A DNA stretch of 64,000 nt from Sipunculus nudus (taxonomy: Eukaryota; Annelida; Sipuncula; Golfingiida; Sipunculidae): assembly GCA_026874595.1 (NCBI GenBank), contig CM049317.1, positions 40,884,401 to 40,948,400 of the forward strand, in the 5' to 3' direction. Shown one piece after another: positions 36,963 through 49,756 of this stretch (position 1 is the first letter of the stretch; the number at the start of each line of letters is the position of its first letter). The position numbers and the translations under genes were made by a program. Under the pieces are notes generated by a model. That model did not search any database and was not told the DNA's origin. It saw only the letters and a list, made by a program, of their open reading frames with translations.

Positions 36963-37426
36963 AGTTCTAAATGGCTTAATGAAGATTCTAATAGGCTTCT
37001 TTCTCAATTTAAATCGGCCAGTTTTGCACAAAACACGATCTTGTATTACGCGAAAACCGAGCTGATTTCGGCGAAAAAGACGTTTGTAACAGGTGCTAAA
37101 TGGCCTAATGAAGCTTGTAAAAGGCTTCTTTCGCAATTTAAATCAGCCATTTTTGCACAAAACCATTCTTGTATTTCGCGAAAACCAAGCTGATTTCGGG
37201 AAAAACGACGTTTGTAACAGGTGCTAAATGCTGTAATGAAGCTTCTAAAACGCTTCTTTCGCAATAGAAATCGGCCAGTTTTGCACAAAACACGATCTTG
37301 TATTACGCGAAAACCGAGCTGATTTCGGCGAAAACGACGTTTGTAACAGGTTCTAAATGGCCTGATGAAGCTTGTAAAACGCTTCTTTCGCAATTTTAAT
37401 CGGCCATTTTTGCACAAAACACGATC
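36963..37426 (+). repeat. Left array end, T to U monomers
   Basis: T, S-like, K and a U monomer that stops at the N run. It is the same sequence as 32923-33385, the matching part of super-repeat unit 1. Confidence 0.9.
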
Positions 37427-37926
37427 NNNNNNNNNNNNNNNNNNNNNNNNNNNNNNNNNNNNNNNNNNNNNNNNNNNNNNNNNNNNNNNNNNNNNNNNNN
37501 NNNNNNNNNNNNNNNNNNNNNNNNNNNNNNNNNNNNNNNNNNNNNNNNNNNNNNNNNNNNNNNNNNNNNNNNNNNNNNNNNNNNNNNNNNNNNNNNNNNN
37601 NNNNNNNNNNNNNNNNNNNNNNNNNNNNNNNNNNNNNNNNNNNNNNNNNNNNNNNNNNNNNNNNNNNNNNNNNNNNNNNNNNNNNNNNNNNNNNNNNNNN
37701 NNNNNNNNNNNNNNNNNNNNNNNNNNNNNNNNNNNNNNNNNNNNNNNNNNNNNNNNNNNNNNNNNNNNNNNNNNNNNNNNNNNNNNNNNNNNNNNNNNNN
37801 NNNNNNNNNNNNNNNNNNNNNNNNNNNNNNNNNNNNNNNNNNNNNNNNNNNNNNNNNNNNNNNNNNNNNNNNNNNNNNNNNNNNNNNNNNNNNNNNNNNN
37901 NNNNNNNNNNNNNNNNNNNNNNNNNN
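37427..37926. other. Assembly gap, exactly 500 N
   Basis: The N run is 500 bases long. A round number like this is normally a placeholder inserted by scaffolding software, not a measured distance. Orientation of the satellite is the same on both sides. The true missing length is unknown, and the amount of array may be much larger. Confidence 0.97.
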
Positions 37927-40900
37927 ATTTTTGCATAAAACACGATCTTGTATTACGCGAAAACCGAGCTGATTTCGGCGAAAACGACGTTTGTAACAGG
38001 TGCTAATGGCCTAATGAAGCCTGTAAAACGCTTGTTTCGCAATTTAAATCAGCCATTTTTGCACAAAAGACGATCTTATATTACGCGAAAACCGAGCTGA
38101 TCTCGGCGAAAACGACGTTTGTAACAGGTGCTAAATTCCTTAATGAAGCTTTGTAAAACGCTTCTTTTGCAATTTTAATCGGCCATTTTTGCACAAAACG
38201 CGATCTTGTATTACGCGAAAACCGAGCTGATTTCGGCGAAAACGACGATTGTAACAGGTGCTTTTGGCCTAATGAAGCTTCTAAAACGCTTGTTTCGCAA
38301 TTTAAATCGGCCATTTTTGCACAAAAGACGATCTTATATTACGCGAAAACCGAGCTGATCTCGGCAAAAACGACGTTTGTAACAGGTGCTAAATTCCTTA
38401 ATGAAGCTTTGTAAAACGCTTCTTTTGCAATTTAAATCGGCCATTTCTGCACAAAACACGATCTTGTATTACGCGAAAACCGAGCTGATTTCGGCGAAAA
38501 CGACGTTTGCAACAGGTGCTAATTGGTCTAATGAAGCTTCGAAAACGCTTGTTTCGGATTTTAAATCGGCCATTTTTACATAAAACACGATCTTGTATTA
38601 CGCGAAAACCGAGCTGATTTCGGCGAAAACGACGTTTGTAACAGGGTCTAAATGGCCTAATAAAGCTTCTAAATCGCTTGTTTTGCAATTTAAATCGGCC
38701 ATTTTTGCATAAAACACGATCTTGTATTACGCGAAAACCGAGCTGATCTCTGCGAAAACGGCGTTTGTAACAGGTGCTAAAGGGCCTAATTAAGCTTCTA
38801 AAACGCTTGTTTTGCAATTTAAATCGGCTATTTTTCCACAAAACACGATCTGGTATTACGCGAAAACCAAGCTGATTTCGGCAAAAACGACGTTTGTAAC
38901 AGGTTCTAAATGGCGTAATGAAGCTTCTAAAAAGCTTCTTTCGCAATAGAAATCGGCCATTTTTGCAAAAAACACAATCTTTTATCACTCGAAAACCGAG
39001 CTGATTTCGGCGAAAACGACGTTTGTAACATGTGCTATATTCCTTAATGAAGCTTTGTAAAACGCTTCTTCTGCAATTTAAATCGGCCATTTTTGCACAA
39101 AACACAATCTTGTATTACGCGAAAACCGAGCTGATTTCGTCTAAAACGACGTTTGTAACAGGTGCTAATTGGCCTAATGAAGCTTCGAAAACGCTTGTTT
39201 CGGATTTTAAATCGGCCATTTTTGCATAAAACATGATCTTGTATTACGCGAAAACCGAGCTGATTTCGGCGAAAACGACGTTTGTAACAGGGTCCAAATG
39301 GCTTAGAGAGGCTTCTAAATCGCTTGTTTTGCAATTTAAATCGGCCATTTTTGCAGAAAACACGATCTTGTATTACGCGAAAACCAAGCTGATCTTGGCG
39401 AAAACGACGTTTGTAACAGGGTCCAAATGGCTTAATGAAGCTTTGTAAAACGCTTCTTTCGCAATTTAAACCAGCCATTTTTGCACAAAACACGATCTTG
39501 TATTACGCGAAAACGGAGCTGATTTCGGCGAAAACGACGTTTGTAACAGGTGCTCATTGGCCTAATGTAGCTTCGAAAACGCTTGTTTCGCATTTTAAAT
39601 CGGCCATTTTTGCATAAAACACGATCTTGTATTACGCGAAAACCGAGCTGATTTCGGCGAAAACGACGTTTGTAACAGGTGCTAATTGGCCTAATGAAGC
39701 TTGTAAAACGCTTGTTTCGCATTTTAAATCAGCCATTTTTGCACAAAAAACGATCTTATATTACGCGAAAACCGAGCTAATTTCGGCGAAAACAACGTTT
39801 GTAACAGGTGCTTATTGGCGTAATGAAGCTTCTAAAAAGCTTCTTTCGCAATAGAAATCGGCCATTTTTGCACAAAACACGATCTTGTATTACGCGAAAA
39901 CCGAGCTGATTTCGGCAAAAACGACGTTTGTAACAGGTGCTATTTGGCCTAATGAAGCTTCGAAAACGCTTGTTTGGCATTTTAAATTGGCCATTTTTGC
40001 ATAAAACACGATCTTGTATTACGCGAAAACCGAGCTGATTTCGGCGAAAACGACGTTTGTAACAGGTGCTAAATGGCCTAATGAAGCTTGTAAAACGCTT
40101 GTTTCGCAATTTAAATCAGCGATTGTTGCACAAAAGACGATCTTATATTACGCGAAAACCGAGCAATTTTCGGCGAAAACAACGTTTGTAACAGGTGCTA
40201 TTGGCCTAATGAAGCTTCGAAAACGCTTGTTTCGCAATTTAAATCAGCCATTTTTGCACAAAAGACGATCTTATATTACGCCAAAACCGAGCTGATTTCG
40301 GCGAAAACGACGTTTGTAACAGGTTCTAAATGGCGTAATGAAGCTTCTAAAACGTTTCTTTCGCAATAGAAATCGGCCATTTTTGCACAAAACACAATCT
40401 TTTATCACTCGAAAACCGAGCTGATCTCGGCGAAAACGACATTTGTAACAGGTGCTAAATGGCTTAATGAAGCTTTGTAACACGCTTCTTTTGCAATTTA
40501 AATCGGCCATTTTTGCACAAAACACGATCTTGTATTACGCGAAAACCGAGCTGATTTCGGCGAAAACGACGTTTGTAACAGGTGCTAATTGGCCTAATGA
40601 AGCTTCGAAAACGCTTGTTTCTCATTTTAAATCGGCCATTTTTGCATGAAACACGATCTTGTATTACGCGAAAACCGAGCTGATTTCGGCGAAAACGACG
40701 TTTGTAACAGGTTCTAAATGGCGTAATGAAGCTTCTAAAATGCTTCTTTCGCAATAGAAATCGGGCTTTTTTGCACAAAACACAATCTTTTATCACTCGA
40801 AAACCGAGCTGATCTCGGCGAAAACGACCTTTGTAACAGGTGCTAAATGGCTTAATGAGGCTTTGTAACACGCTTCTTTTGCAATTTAAATCGGCCATTT

Positions 40901-41097
40901 TTGCACAAAACACGATCTTGTATTACGCGAAAACGGAGCTGATTTCGTCGAAAACGACGTTTGTAACAGGTGCTTATTGGCCTAATGTAGCTTCGAAAAC
41001 GCTTGTTTCGCATTTTAAATCGGCCATTTTTGCATAAAACACGATCTTGTATTACGCGAAAACCGAGCTGATTTCGGCGAAAACGACGTTTGTAACA
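37927..41097 (+). repeat. Mosaic right-hand start with left-type monomers
   Basis: The first monomers (37999, 38127, 38257) resemble A, D and C of the right-hand family. From 38385 to about 39560 come L-, R-, Q- and K-like monomers in an order like the left array (R 38515, Q-like 38644, K-like 38902, R 39161). The left-type word ccaagctgat appears at about 38867 and 39385 and not later. After 39.6 kb the classes are R/I-, E-, G- and H-like. Several monomers carry private changes, such as cctaattaagc at 38785 and cttagagaggc at 39302, so this is less homogenised than the rest. Confidence 0.85.
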
Positions 41098-42648
41098 GGT
41101 GCTTAATGGCCTAATGAAGCCTGTAAAACGCTTGTTTCGCAATTTAAATCAGCCATTTTTGCACAAAAGACGATCTTATATTACGCGAAAACCGAGCTGA
41201 TCTCGGCGAAAACGACGTTTGTAACAGGTGCTAAATTCCTTAATGAAGTTTTGTAAAACGCTTATTTTGCAATTTAAATCGGCCATTTTTGCACAAAACA
41301 CGATCTTGTATTACGCTAAAAACGAGCTGATTTCGGCGAAAACGACGTTTGTAACAGGTGCTATTGGCCTAATGAAGCTTCTAAAACGCTTGTTTCGCAA
41401 TTTAAATCGGCCATTTTTGCACAAAAGACGATCTTATATTACGCCAAAACCGAGCTGATCTCGGCGAAAACGACGTTTGTAACAGGTGCTAAATTCCTTA
41501 ATGAAGCTTTGTAAAACGCTTCTTTGGCATTTTAAATCGGCCATTTTTGCATAAAACACGATCTTGTATTACGCGAAAACCGAGCTGATTTCGGCGAAAA
41601 CGACGTTTGTAACAGGTGCTAAATGGCCTAATGAAGCTTGTAAAACGCTTGTTTCGCAATTTAAATCAGCCATTTTTGCACAAAAGACGATCTTATATAT
41701 CGCGAAAACCGAGCTAATTCCGGCGAAAACAACGTTTGTAACAGGTGCTAATTGGCGTAATGAAGCTTCGAAAACGCTTGTTTCTCATTTTAAATCGGCC
41801 ATTTTTGCATGAAACACGATCTTGTATTACGCGAAAACCGAGCTGATTTCGGCGAAAACGACGTTTGTAACAGGTTCTAAATGGCGTAATGAAGCTTCTA
41901 AAACGCTTCTTTCGCAATAGAAATCGGCCATTTTTGCACAAAACACAATCTTTTATCACTCGAAAACCGAGCTGATCTCGGCGAAAACGACCTTTGTAAG
42001 AGGTGCTAAATGGCTTAATGAAGCTTTGTAACACGCTTCTTTTGCAATTTAAATCGGCCATTTTTGCACAAAACACGATCTTGTATTACGCGAAAACCGA
42101 GCTGATTTCGGCGAAAACGACGTTTGTAACAGGTGCTAATTGGCCTAATGAAGCTTCGAAAACGCTTGTTTCTTATTTTAAATCGGCCATTTTTGCATGA
42201 AACACGATCTTGTATTACGCGAAAACCGAGCTGATTTCGGCGAAAACGACGTTTGTAACAGGTTCTAAATGGCGTAATGAAGCTTCTAAGACGCTTCTTT
42301 CGCAATAGAAATCAGCCATTTTTGCACAAAACACAATCTTTTATCACTCGAAAACCGAGCTGATCTCGGCGAAAACGACCTTTGTAACAGGTGCTAAATG
42401 GCTTAATGAGGCTTTGTAACACGCTTCTTTTGCAATTTAAATCGGCCATTTTTGCACAAAACACGATCTTGTATTACGCGAAAACGGAGCTGATTTCGTC
42501 GAAAACGACGTTTGTAACAGGTGCTTATTGGCCTAATGTAGCTTCGAAAACGCTTGTTTCGCATTTTAAATCGGCCATTTTTGCATAAAACACGATCTTG
42601 TATTACGCGAAAACCGAGCTGATTTCGGCGAAAACGACGTTTGTAACA
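41098..42648 (+). repeat. 12-monomer HOR, unit 1 (1551 bp)
   Basis: Monomers start at 41098 (A, gaagcctgtaaaacg), 41227 (B, gaagttttgtaaaacgctta), 41357 (C, gtgctattggcc), 41485 (D), 41615 (E, ttatatatcgcg), 41744 (F), 41873 (G), 42002 (H), 42132 (J, gtttcttatttt), 42261 (G'), 42390 (H') and 42520 (I'). B, D, H and H' are 130 bp and C is 128, giving 12 x 129 + 3 = 1551. Position 9 is J here, where later units have I. Confidence 0.93.
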
Positions 42649-44200
42649 GGTGCTTAATGGCCTAATGAAGCCTGTAAAACGCTTGTTTCGCAATTTAAAT
42701 CAGCCATTTTTTGCACAAAAGACGATCTTATATTACGCGAAAACCGAGCTGATCTCGGCGAAAACGACGTTTGTAACAGGTGCTAAATTCCTTAATGAAG
42801 TTTTGTAAAACGCTTATTTTGCAATTTAAATCGGCCATTTTTGCACAAAACACGATCTTGTATTACGCTAAAAACGAGCTGATTTCGGCGAAAACGACGT
42901 TTGTAACAGGTGCTATTGGCCTAATGAAGCTTCTAAAACGCTTGTTTCGCAATTTAAATCGGCCATTTTTGCACAAAAGACGATCTTATATTACGCCAAA
43001 ACCGAGCTGATCTCGGCGAAAACGACGTTTGTAACAGGTGCTAAATTCCTTAATGAAGCTTTGTAAAACGCTTCTTTGGCATTTTAAATCGGCCATTTTT
43101 GCATAAAACACGATCTTGTATTACGCGAAAACCGAGCTGATTTCGGCGAAAACGACGTTTGTAACAGGTGCTAAATGGCCTAATGAAGCTTGTAAAACGC
43201 TTGTTTCGCAATTTAAATCAGCCATTTTTGCACAAAAGACGATCTTATATATCGCGAAAACCGAGCTAATTCCGGCGAAAACAACGTTTGTAACAGGTGC
43301 TAATTGGCGTAATGAAGCTTCGAAAACGCTTGTTTCTCATTTTAAATCGGCCATTTTTGCATGAAACACGATCTTGTATTACGCGAAAACCGAGCTGATT
43401 TCGGCGAAAACGACGTTTGTAACAGGTTCTAAATGGCGTAATGAAGCTTCTAAAACGCTTCTTTCGCAATAGAAATCGGCCATTTTTGCACAAAACACAA
43501 TCTTTTATCACTCGAAAACCGAGCTGATCTCGGCGAAAACGACCTTTGTAAGAGGTGCTAAATGGCTTAATGAAGCTTTGTAACACGCTTCTTTTGCAAT
43601 TTAAATCGGCCATTTTTGCACAAAACACGATCTTGTATTACGCGAAAACCGAGCTGATTTCGGCGAAAACGACGTTTGTAACAGGTGCTAATTGGCCTAA
43701 TGAAGCTTCGAAAACGCTTGTTTCTTATTTTAAATCGGCCATTTTTGCATGAAACACGATCTTGTATTACGCAAAAACCGAGCTGATTTCGGCGAAAACG
43801 ACGTTTGTAACAGGTTCTAAATGGCGTAATGAAGCTTCTAAGACGCTTCTTTCGCAATAGAAATCAGCCATTTTTGCACAAAACACAATCTTTTATCACT
43901 CGAAAACCGAGCTGATCTCGGCGAAAACGACCTTTGTAACAGGTGCTAAATGGCTTAATGAGGCTTTGTAACACGCTTCTTTTGCAATTTAAATCGGCCA
44001 TTTTTGCACAAAACACGATCTTGTATTACGCGAAAACGGAGCTGATTTCGGCGAAAACGACGTTTGTAACATGTGCTTATTGGCCTACTGTAGCTTCGAA
44101 AACGCTTGTTTCGCATTTTAAATCGGCCATTTTTGCATGAAACACGATCTTGTAATACGCGAAAACCGAGCTGATTTCGGCGAAAACGACGTTTGTAACA
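42649..44200 (+). repeat. 12-monomer HOR, unit 2 (1552 bp)
   Basis: Same order as unit 1 with one extra T in A (ccattttttgcac, about 42708). The last monomer is a modified I (catgtgcttattggcctactg). The next monomer is G-like instead of A, so the tandem register is lost at 44201. Confidence 0.92.
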
Positions 44201-45103
44201 GGTTCTAAATGGCGTAATGAAGCTTCTAAAACGCTTCTTTCGCAATAGAAATCGGCCATTTTTGCACAAAACACAATCTTTTATCACTCGAAAACCGAGC
44301 TGATCTCGGCGAAAACGACCTTTGTAACAGGTGCTAAATGGCTTAATGAGGCTTTGTAACACGCTTCTTTTGCAATTTAAATCAGCCATTTTTGCACAAA
44401 AGACGATCTTATATATCGCGAAAACCGAGCTAATTCCGGCGAAAACAACGTTTGTAACAGGTGCTAATTGGCGTAATGAAGCTTCGAAAACGCTTGTTTC
44501 TCATTTTAAATCGGCCATTTTTGCATGAAACACGATCTTGTATTACGCGAAAACCGAGCTGATTTCGGCGAAAACGACGTTTGTAACAGGTTCTAAATGG
44601 CGTAATGAAGCTTCTAAAACGCTTCTTTCGCAATAGAAATCGGCCATTTTTGCACAAAACACAATCTTTTATCACTCGAAAACCGAGCTGATCTCGGCGA
44701 AAACGACGTTTGTAACAGGGTCTAAATGGCCTAATGAAGCTTGTAAAACGCTTGTTTCGCAATTTAAATCAGCCATTTTTGCACAAAAAACGATCTTATA
44801 TTACGCGAAAACCGAGCTAATTTTGGCGAAAACAACGTTTGTAACAGGTGCTAATTGGCGTAATGAAGCTTCTAAAAAGCCTCATTCGCAATAGAAATCG
44901 GCCATTTTTGCACAAAACACGATCTTGTATTACGCGAAAACCGAGCTGATTTCGGCAAAAACGACGTTTGTAACAGGTGCTATTTGGCCTAATGAAGCTT
45001 CGAAAACGCTTGTTTGGCATTTTAAATCGGCCATTTTTGTATAAAACACGATCTTGTATTACGCGAAAACCGAGCTGATTTCGGCGAAAACGCATTTGTA
45101 ACA
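44201..45103 (+). repeat. Seven-monomer mosaic with H'/E hybrid
   Basis: Starts with G (44201). At 44330 an H' monomer (gaggctttgtaacacg) switches after gcaatttaaatcagcc to the E 3' half (ttatatatcgcg, ctaattccgg), then F (44460) and G (44589) follow, then an E-like monomer (44718) and types with agcctcattcgc and gtttggcatttt. The whole stretch reappears 8139 bp downstream. Confidence 0.87.
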
Positions 45104-46137
45104 GGTGCTAAATGGCCTAATGAAGCTTCTAAAACGCTTCTTTCGCAATTTAAATCAGCGATTTTTGCACAAAAGACGATCTTATATTACGCGAAAACCG
45201 AGCTAATTTCGGCGAAAACAACGTTTGTAACAGGTGCTAATTGGCGTAATGAAGCTTCGAAAACGCTTGTTTCGCAATTTAAATCAGCCATTTTTGCACA
45301 AAAGACGATCTTATATTACGCGAAAACCGAGCTGATCTCGGCGAAAACGACGTTTGTAACAGGTGCTAAATTCCTTAATGAAGTTTTGTAAAACGCTTAT
45401 TTTGCAATTTAAATCGGCCATTTTTGCACAAAACACGATCTTGTATTACGCGAAAACCGAGCTGATTTCGGCGAAAACGACGTTTGTAACAGGTGCTATT
45501 GGCCTAATGAAGCTTCTAAAACGCTTGTTTCGCAATTTAAATCGGCCATTTTTGCACAAAAGACGATCTTATATTACGCCAAAATCGAGCTGATCTCGGC
45601 GAAAACGACGTTTGTAACAGGTGCTAAATTCCTTAATGAAGCTTTGTAAAACGCTTCTTTGGCATTTTAAATCGGCCATTTTTGCATAAAACACGATCTT
45701 GTAATACGCGAAAACCGAGCTGATTTCGGCGAAAACGACGTTTGTAACAGGTTCTAAATGGCGTAATGAAGCTTCTAAAATGCTTCTTTCGCAATAGAAA
45801 TCGGCCTTTTTTGCACAAAACACAATCTTTTATCACTCGAAAACCGAGCTGATCTCGGCGAAAACGACCTTTGTAACAGGTGCTAAATGGCTTAATGAGG
45901 CTTTGTAACACGCTTCTTTTGCAATTTAAATCGGCCATTTTTGCACAAAACACGATCTTGTATTACGCGAAAACGGAGCTGATTTCGTCGAAAACGACGT
46001 TTGTAACAGGTGCTTATTGGCCTAATGTAGCTTCGAAAACGCTTGTTTCGCATTTTAAATCGGCCATTTTTGCATAAAACACGATCTTGTATTACGCGAA
46101 AACCGAGCTGATTTCGGCGAAAACGACGTTTGTAACA
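45104..46137 (+). repeat. 8-monomer HOR M1-M2-B-C-D-G'-H'-I', copy 1 (1034 bp)
   Basis: M1 (aaatcagcgattttt) at 45104 and M2 (gctaattggcg with gtttcgcaattt) precede B, C and D. D then joins directly to G', H' and I', skipping E, F, G, H and I of the 12-mer. It is preceded by the short word gaaaacgcatttgtaac, one base shorter than gaaaacgacgtttgtaac. Confidence 0.92.
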
Positions 46138-47688
46138 GGTGCTAAATGGCCTAATGAAGCCTGTAAAACGCTTGTTTCGCAATTTAAATCAGCCATTTTT
46201 GCACAAAAGACGATCTTATATTACGCGAAAACCGAGCTGATCTCGGCGAAAACGACGTTTGTAACAGGTGCTAAATTCCTTAATGAAGTTTTGTAAAACG
46301 CTTATTTTGCAATTTAAATCGGCCATTTTTGCACAAAACACGATCTTGTATTACGCGAAAACCGAGCTGATTTCGGCGAAAACGACGTTTGTAACAGGTG
46401 CTATTGGCCTAATGAAGCTTCTAAAACGCTTCTTTCGCAATTTAAATCGGCCATTTTTGCACAAAAGACGATCTTATATTACGCCAAAACCGAGCTGATC
46501 TCGGCGAAAACGACGTTTGTAACAGGTGCTAAATTCCTTAATGAAGCTTTGTAAAACGCTTCTTTGGCATTTTAAATCGGCCATTTTTGCATAAAACACG
46601 ATCTTGTATTACGCGAAAACCGAGCTGATTTCGGCGAAAACGACGTTTGTAACAGGTGCTAAATGGCCTAATGAAGCTTGTAAAACGCTTGTTTCGCAAT
46701 TTAAATCAGCCATTTTTGCACAAAAGACGATCTTATATATCGCGAAAACCGAGCTAATTCCGGCGAAAACAACGTTTGTAACAGGTGCTAATTGGCGTAA
46801 TGAAGCTTCGAAAACGCTTCTTTGGCATTTTAAATCGGCCATTTTTGCATGAAACACGATCTTGTATTACGCGAAAACCGAGCTGATTTCGGCGAAAACG
46901 ACGTTTGTAACAGGTTCTAAATGGCGTAATGAAGCTTCTAAAACGCTTCTTTCGCAATAGAAATCGGCCATTTTTGCACAAAACACAATCTTTTATCACT
47001 CGAAAACCGAGCTGATCTCGGCGAAAACGACCTTTGTAAGAGGTGCTAAATGGCTTAATGAAGCTTTGTAACACGCTTCTTTTGCAATTTAAATCGGCCA
47101 TTTTTGCACAAAACACGATCTTGTATTACGCGAAAACGGAGCTGATTTCGTCGAAAACGACGTTTGTAACAGGTGCTTATTGGCCTAATGTAGCTTCGAA
47201 AACGCTTGTTTCGCATTTTAAATCGGCCATTTTTGCATAAAACACGATCTTGTATTACGCGAAAACCGAGCTGATTTCGGCGAAAACGACGTTTGTAACA
47301 GGTTCTAAATGGCGTAATGAAGCTTCTAAAATGCTTCTTTCGCAATAGAAATCGGGCTTTTTTGCACAAAACACAATCTTTTATCACTCGAAAACCGAGC
47401 TGATCTCGGCGAAAACGACCTTTGTAACAGGTGCTAAATGGCTTAATGAGGCTTTGTAACACGCTTCTTTTGCAATTTAAATCGGCCATTTTTGCACAAA
47501 ACACGATCTTGTATTACGCGAAAACGGAGCTGATTTCGTCGAAAACGACGTTTGTAACAGGTGCTTATTGGCCTAATGTAGCTTCGAAAACGCTTGTTTC
47601 GCATTTTAAATCGGCCATTTTTGCATAAAACACGATCTTGTATTACGCGAAAACCGAGCTGATTTCGGCGAAAACGACGTTTGTAACA
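46138..47688 (+). repeat. 12-monomer HOR, unit 3 (1551 bp)
   Basis: Cleanest example. Starts at 46138 A, 46267 B, 46397 C, 46525 D, 46655 E, 46784 F, 46913 G, 47042 H, 47172 I, 47301 G', 47430 H', 47560 I'. G is preceded by gtaacaggttc and followed by gtaagaggtgc, whereas G' is followed by gtaacaggtgc; G' also has gcttctaaaatgc and atcgggctttttt, which separate it from G. Confidence 0.95.
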
Positions 47689-48205
47689 GGTGCTAAATGG
47701 CCTAATGAAGCCTGTAAAACGCTTGTTTCGCAATTTAAATCAGCCATTTTTGCACAAAAGACGATCTTATATTACGCGAAAACCGAGCTGATCTCGGCGA
47801 AAACGACGTTTGTAACAGGTTCTAAATGGCGTAATGAAGCTTCTAAAATGCTTCTTTCGCAATAGAAATCGGCCTTTTTTGCACAAAACACAATCTTTTA
47901 TCACTCGAAAACCGAGCTGATCTCGGCGAAAACGACCTTTGTAACAGGTGCTAAATGGCTTAATGAGGCTTTGTAACACGCTTCTTTTGCAATTTAAATC
48001 GGCCATTTTTGCACAAAACACGATCTTGTATTACGCGAAAACGGAGCTGATTTCGTCGAAAACGACGTTTGTAACAGGTGCTTATTGGCCTAATGTAGCT
48101 TCGAAAACGCTTGTTTCGCATTTTAAATCGGCCATTTTTGCATAAAACACGATCTTGTATTACGCGAAAACCGAGCTGATCTCGGCGAAAACGACGTTTG
48201 TAACA
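47689..48205 (+). repeat. 4-monomer HOR derivative A-G'-H'-I' (517 bp)
   Basis: A at 47689 is followed directly by G' (47818), H' (47947) and I' (48077), and the next A is at 48206. This is the 12-mer with eight consecutive monomers (B to I) removed, consistent with exchange between A and I, the monomers that normally precede B and G'. Confidence 0.93.
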
Positions 48206-49756
48206 GGTGCTAAATGGCCTAATGAAGCCTGTAAAACGCTTGTTTCGCAATTTAAATCAGCCATTTTTGCACAAAAGACGATCTTATATTACGCGAAAAC
48301 CGAGCTGATCTCGGCGAAAACGACGTTTGTAACAGGTGCTAAATTCCTTAATGAAGTTTTGTAAAACGCTTATTTTGCAATTTAAATCGGCCATTTTTGC
48401 ACAAAACACGATCTTGTATTACGCGAAAACCGAGCTGATTTCGGCGAAAACGACGTTTGTAACAGGTGCTATTGGCCTAATGAAGCTTCTAAAACGCTTC
48501 TTTCGCAATTTAAATCGGCCATTTTTGCACAAAAGACGATCTTATATTACGCCAAAACCGAGCTGATCTCGGCGAAAACGACGTTTGTAACAGGTGCTAA
48601 ATTCCTTAATGAAGCTTTGTAAAACGCTTCTTTGGCATTTTAAATCGGCCATTTTTGCATAAAACACGATCTTGTATTACGCGAAAACCGAGCTGATTTC
48701 GGCGAAAACGACGTTTGTAACAGGTGCTAAATGGCCTAATGAAGCTTGTAAAACGCTTGTTTCGCAATTTAAATCAGCCATTTTTGCACAAAAGACGATC
48801 TTATATATCGCGAAAACCGAGCTAATTCCGGCGAAAACAACGTTTGTAACAGGTGCTAATTGGCGTAATGAAGCTTCGAAAACGCTTCTTTGGCATTTTA
48901 AATCGGCCATTTTTGCATGAAACACGATCTTGTATTACGCGAAAACCGAGCTGATTTCGGCGAAAACGACGTTTGTAACAGGTTCTAAATGGCGTAATGA
49001 AGCTTCTAAAACGCTTCTTTCGCAATAGAAATCGGCCATTTTTGCACAAAACACAATCTTTTATCACTCGAAAACCGAGCTGATCTCGGCGAAAACGACC
49101 TTTGTAAGAGGTGCTAAATGGCTTAATGAAGCTTTGTAACACGCTTCTTTTGCAATTTAAATCGGCCATTTTTGCACAAAACACGATCTTGTATTACGCG
49201 AAAACGGAGCTGATTTCGTCGAAAACGACGTTTGTAACAGGTGCTTATTGGCCTAATGTAGCTTCGAAAACGCTTGTTTCGCATTTTAAATCGGCCATTT
49301 TTGCATAAAACACGATCTTGTATTACGCGAAAACCGAGCTGATTTCGGCGAAAACGACGTTTGTAACAGGTTCTAAATGGCGTAATGAAGCTTCTAAAAT
49401 GCTTCTTTCGCAATAGAAATCGGGCTTTTTTGCACAAAACACAATCTTTTATCACTCGAAAACCGAGCTGATCTCGGCGAAAACGACCTTTGTAACAGGT
49501 GCTAAATGGCTTAATGAGGCTTTGTAACACGCTTCTTTTGCAATTTAAATCGGCCATTTTTGCACAAAACACGATCTTGTATTACGCGAAAACGGAGCTG
49601 ATTTCGTCGAAAACGACGTTTGTAACAGGTGCTTATTGGCCTAATGTAGCTTCGAAAACGCTTGTTTCGCATTTTAAATCGGCCATTTTTGCATAAAACA
49701 CGATCTTGTATTACGCGAAAACCGAGCTGATTTCGGCGAAAACGACGTTTGTAACA
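48206..49756 (+). repeat. 12-monomer HOR, unit 4 (1551 bp)
   Basis: Same order and length as unit 3, 2068 bp downstream of it (1551 + 517). I found almost no differences by eye, so the duplication or homogenisation is recent. Confidence 0.94.

Larger units (their letters stand above)
34386..37426 (+). repeat. 4.04-kb super-repeat, unit 2, cut by the gap
   Basis: About 3.04 kb of the 4.04-kb unit is present before the N run. The last real bases (acacgatc) correspond to about 33385 in unit 1, so about 1.0 kb of the unit is missing or hidden. Confidence 0.87.

Noticed and set aside
37353-38006. Reading frames that cross the 500-N gap
   Set aside because: Most of their length is undetermined sequence, and the flanks are satellite.
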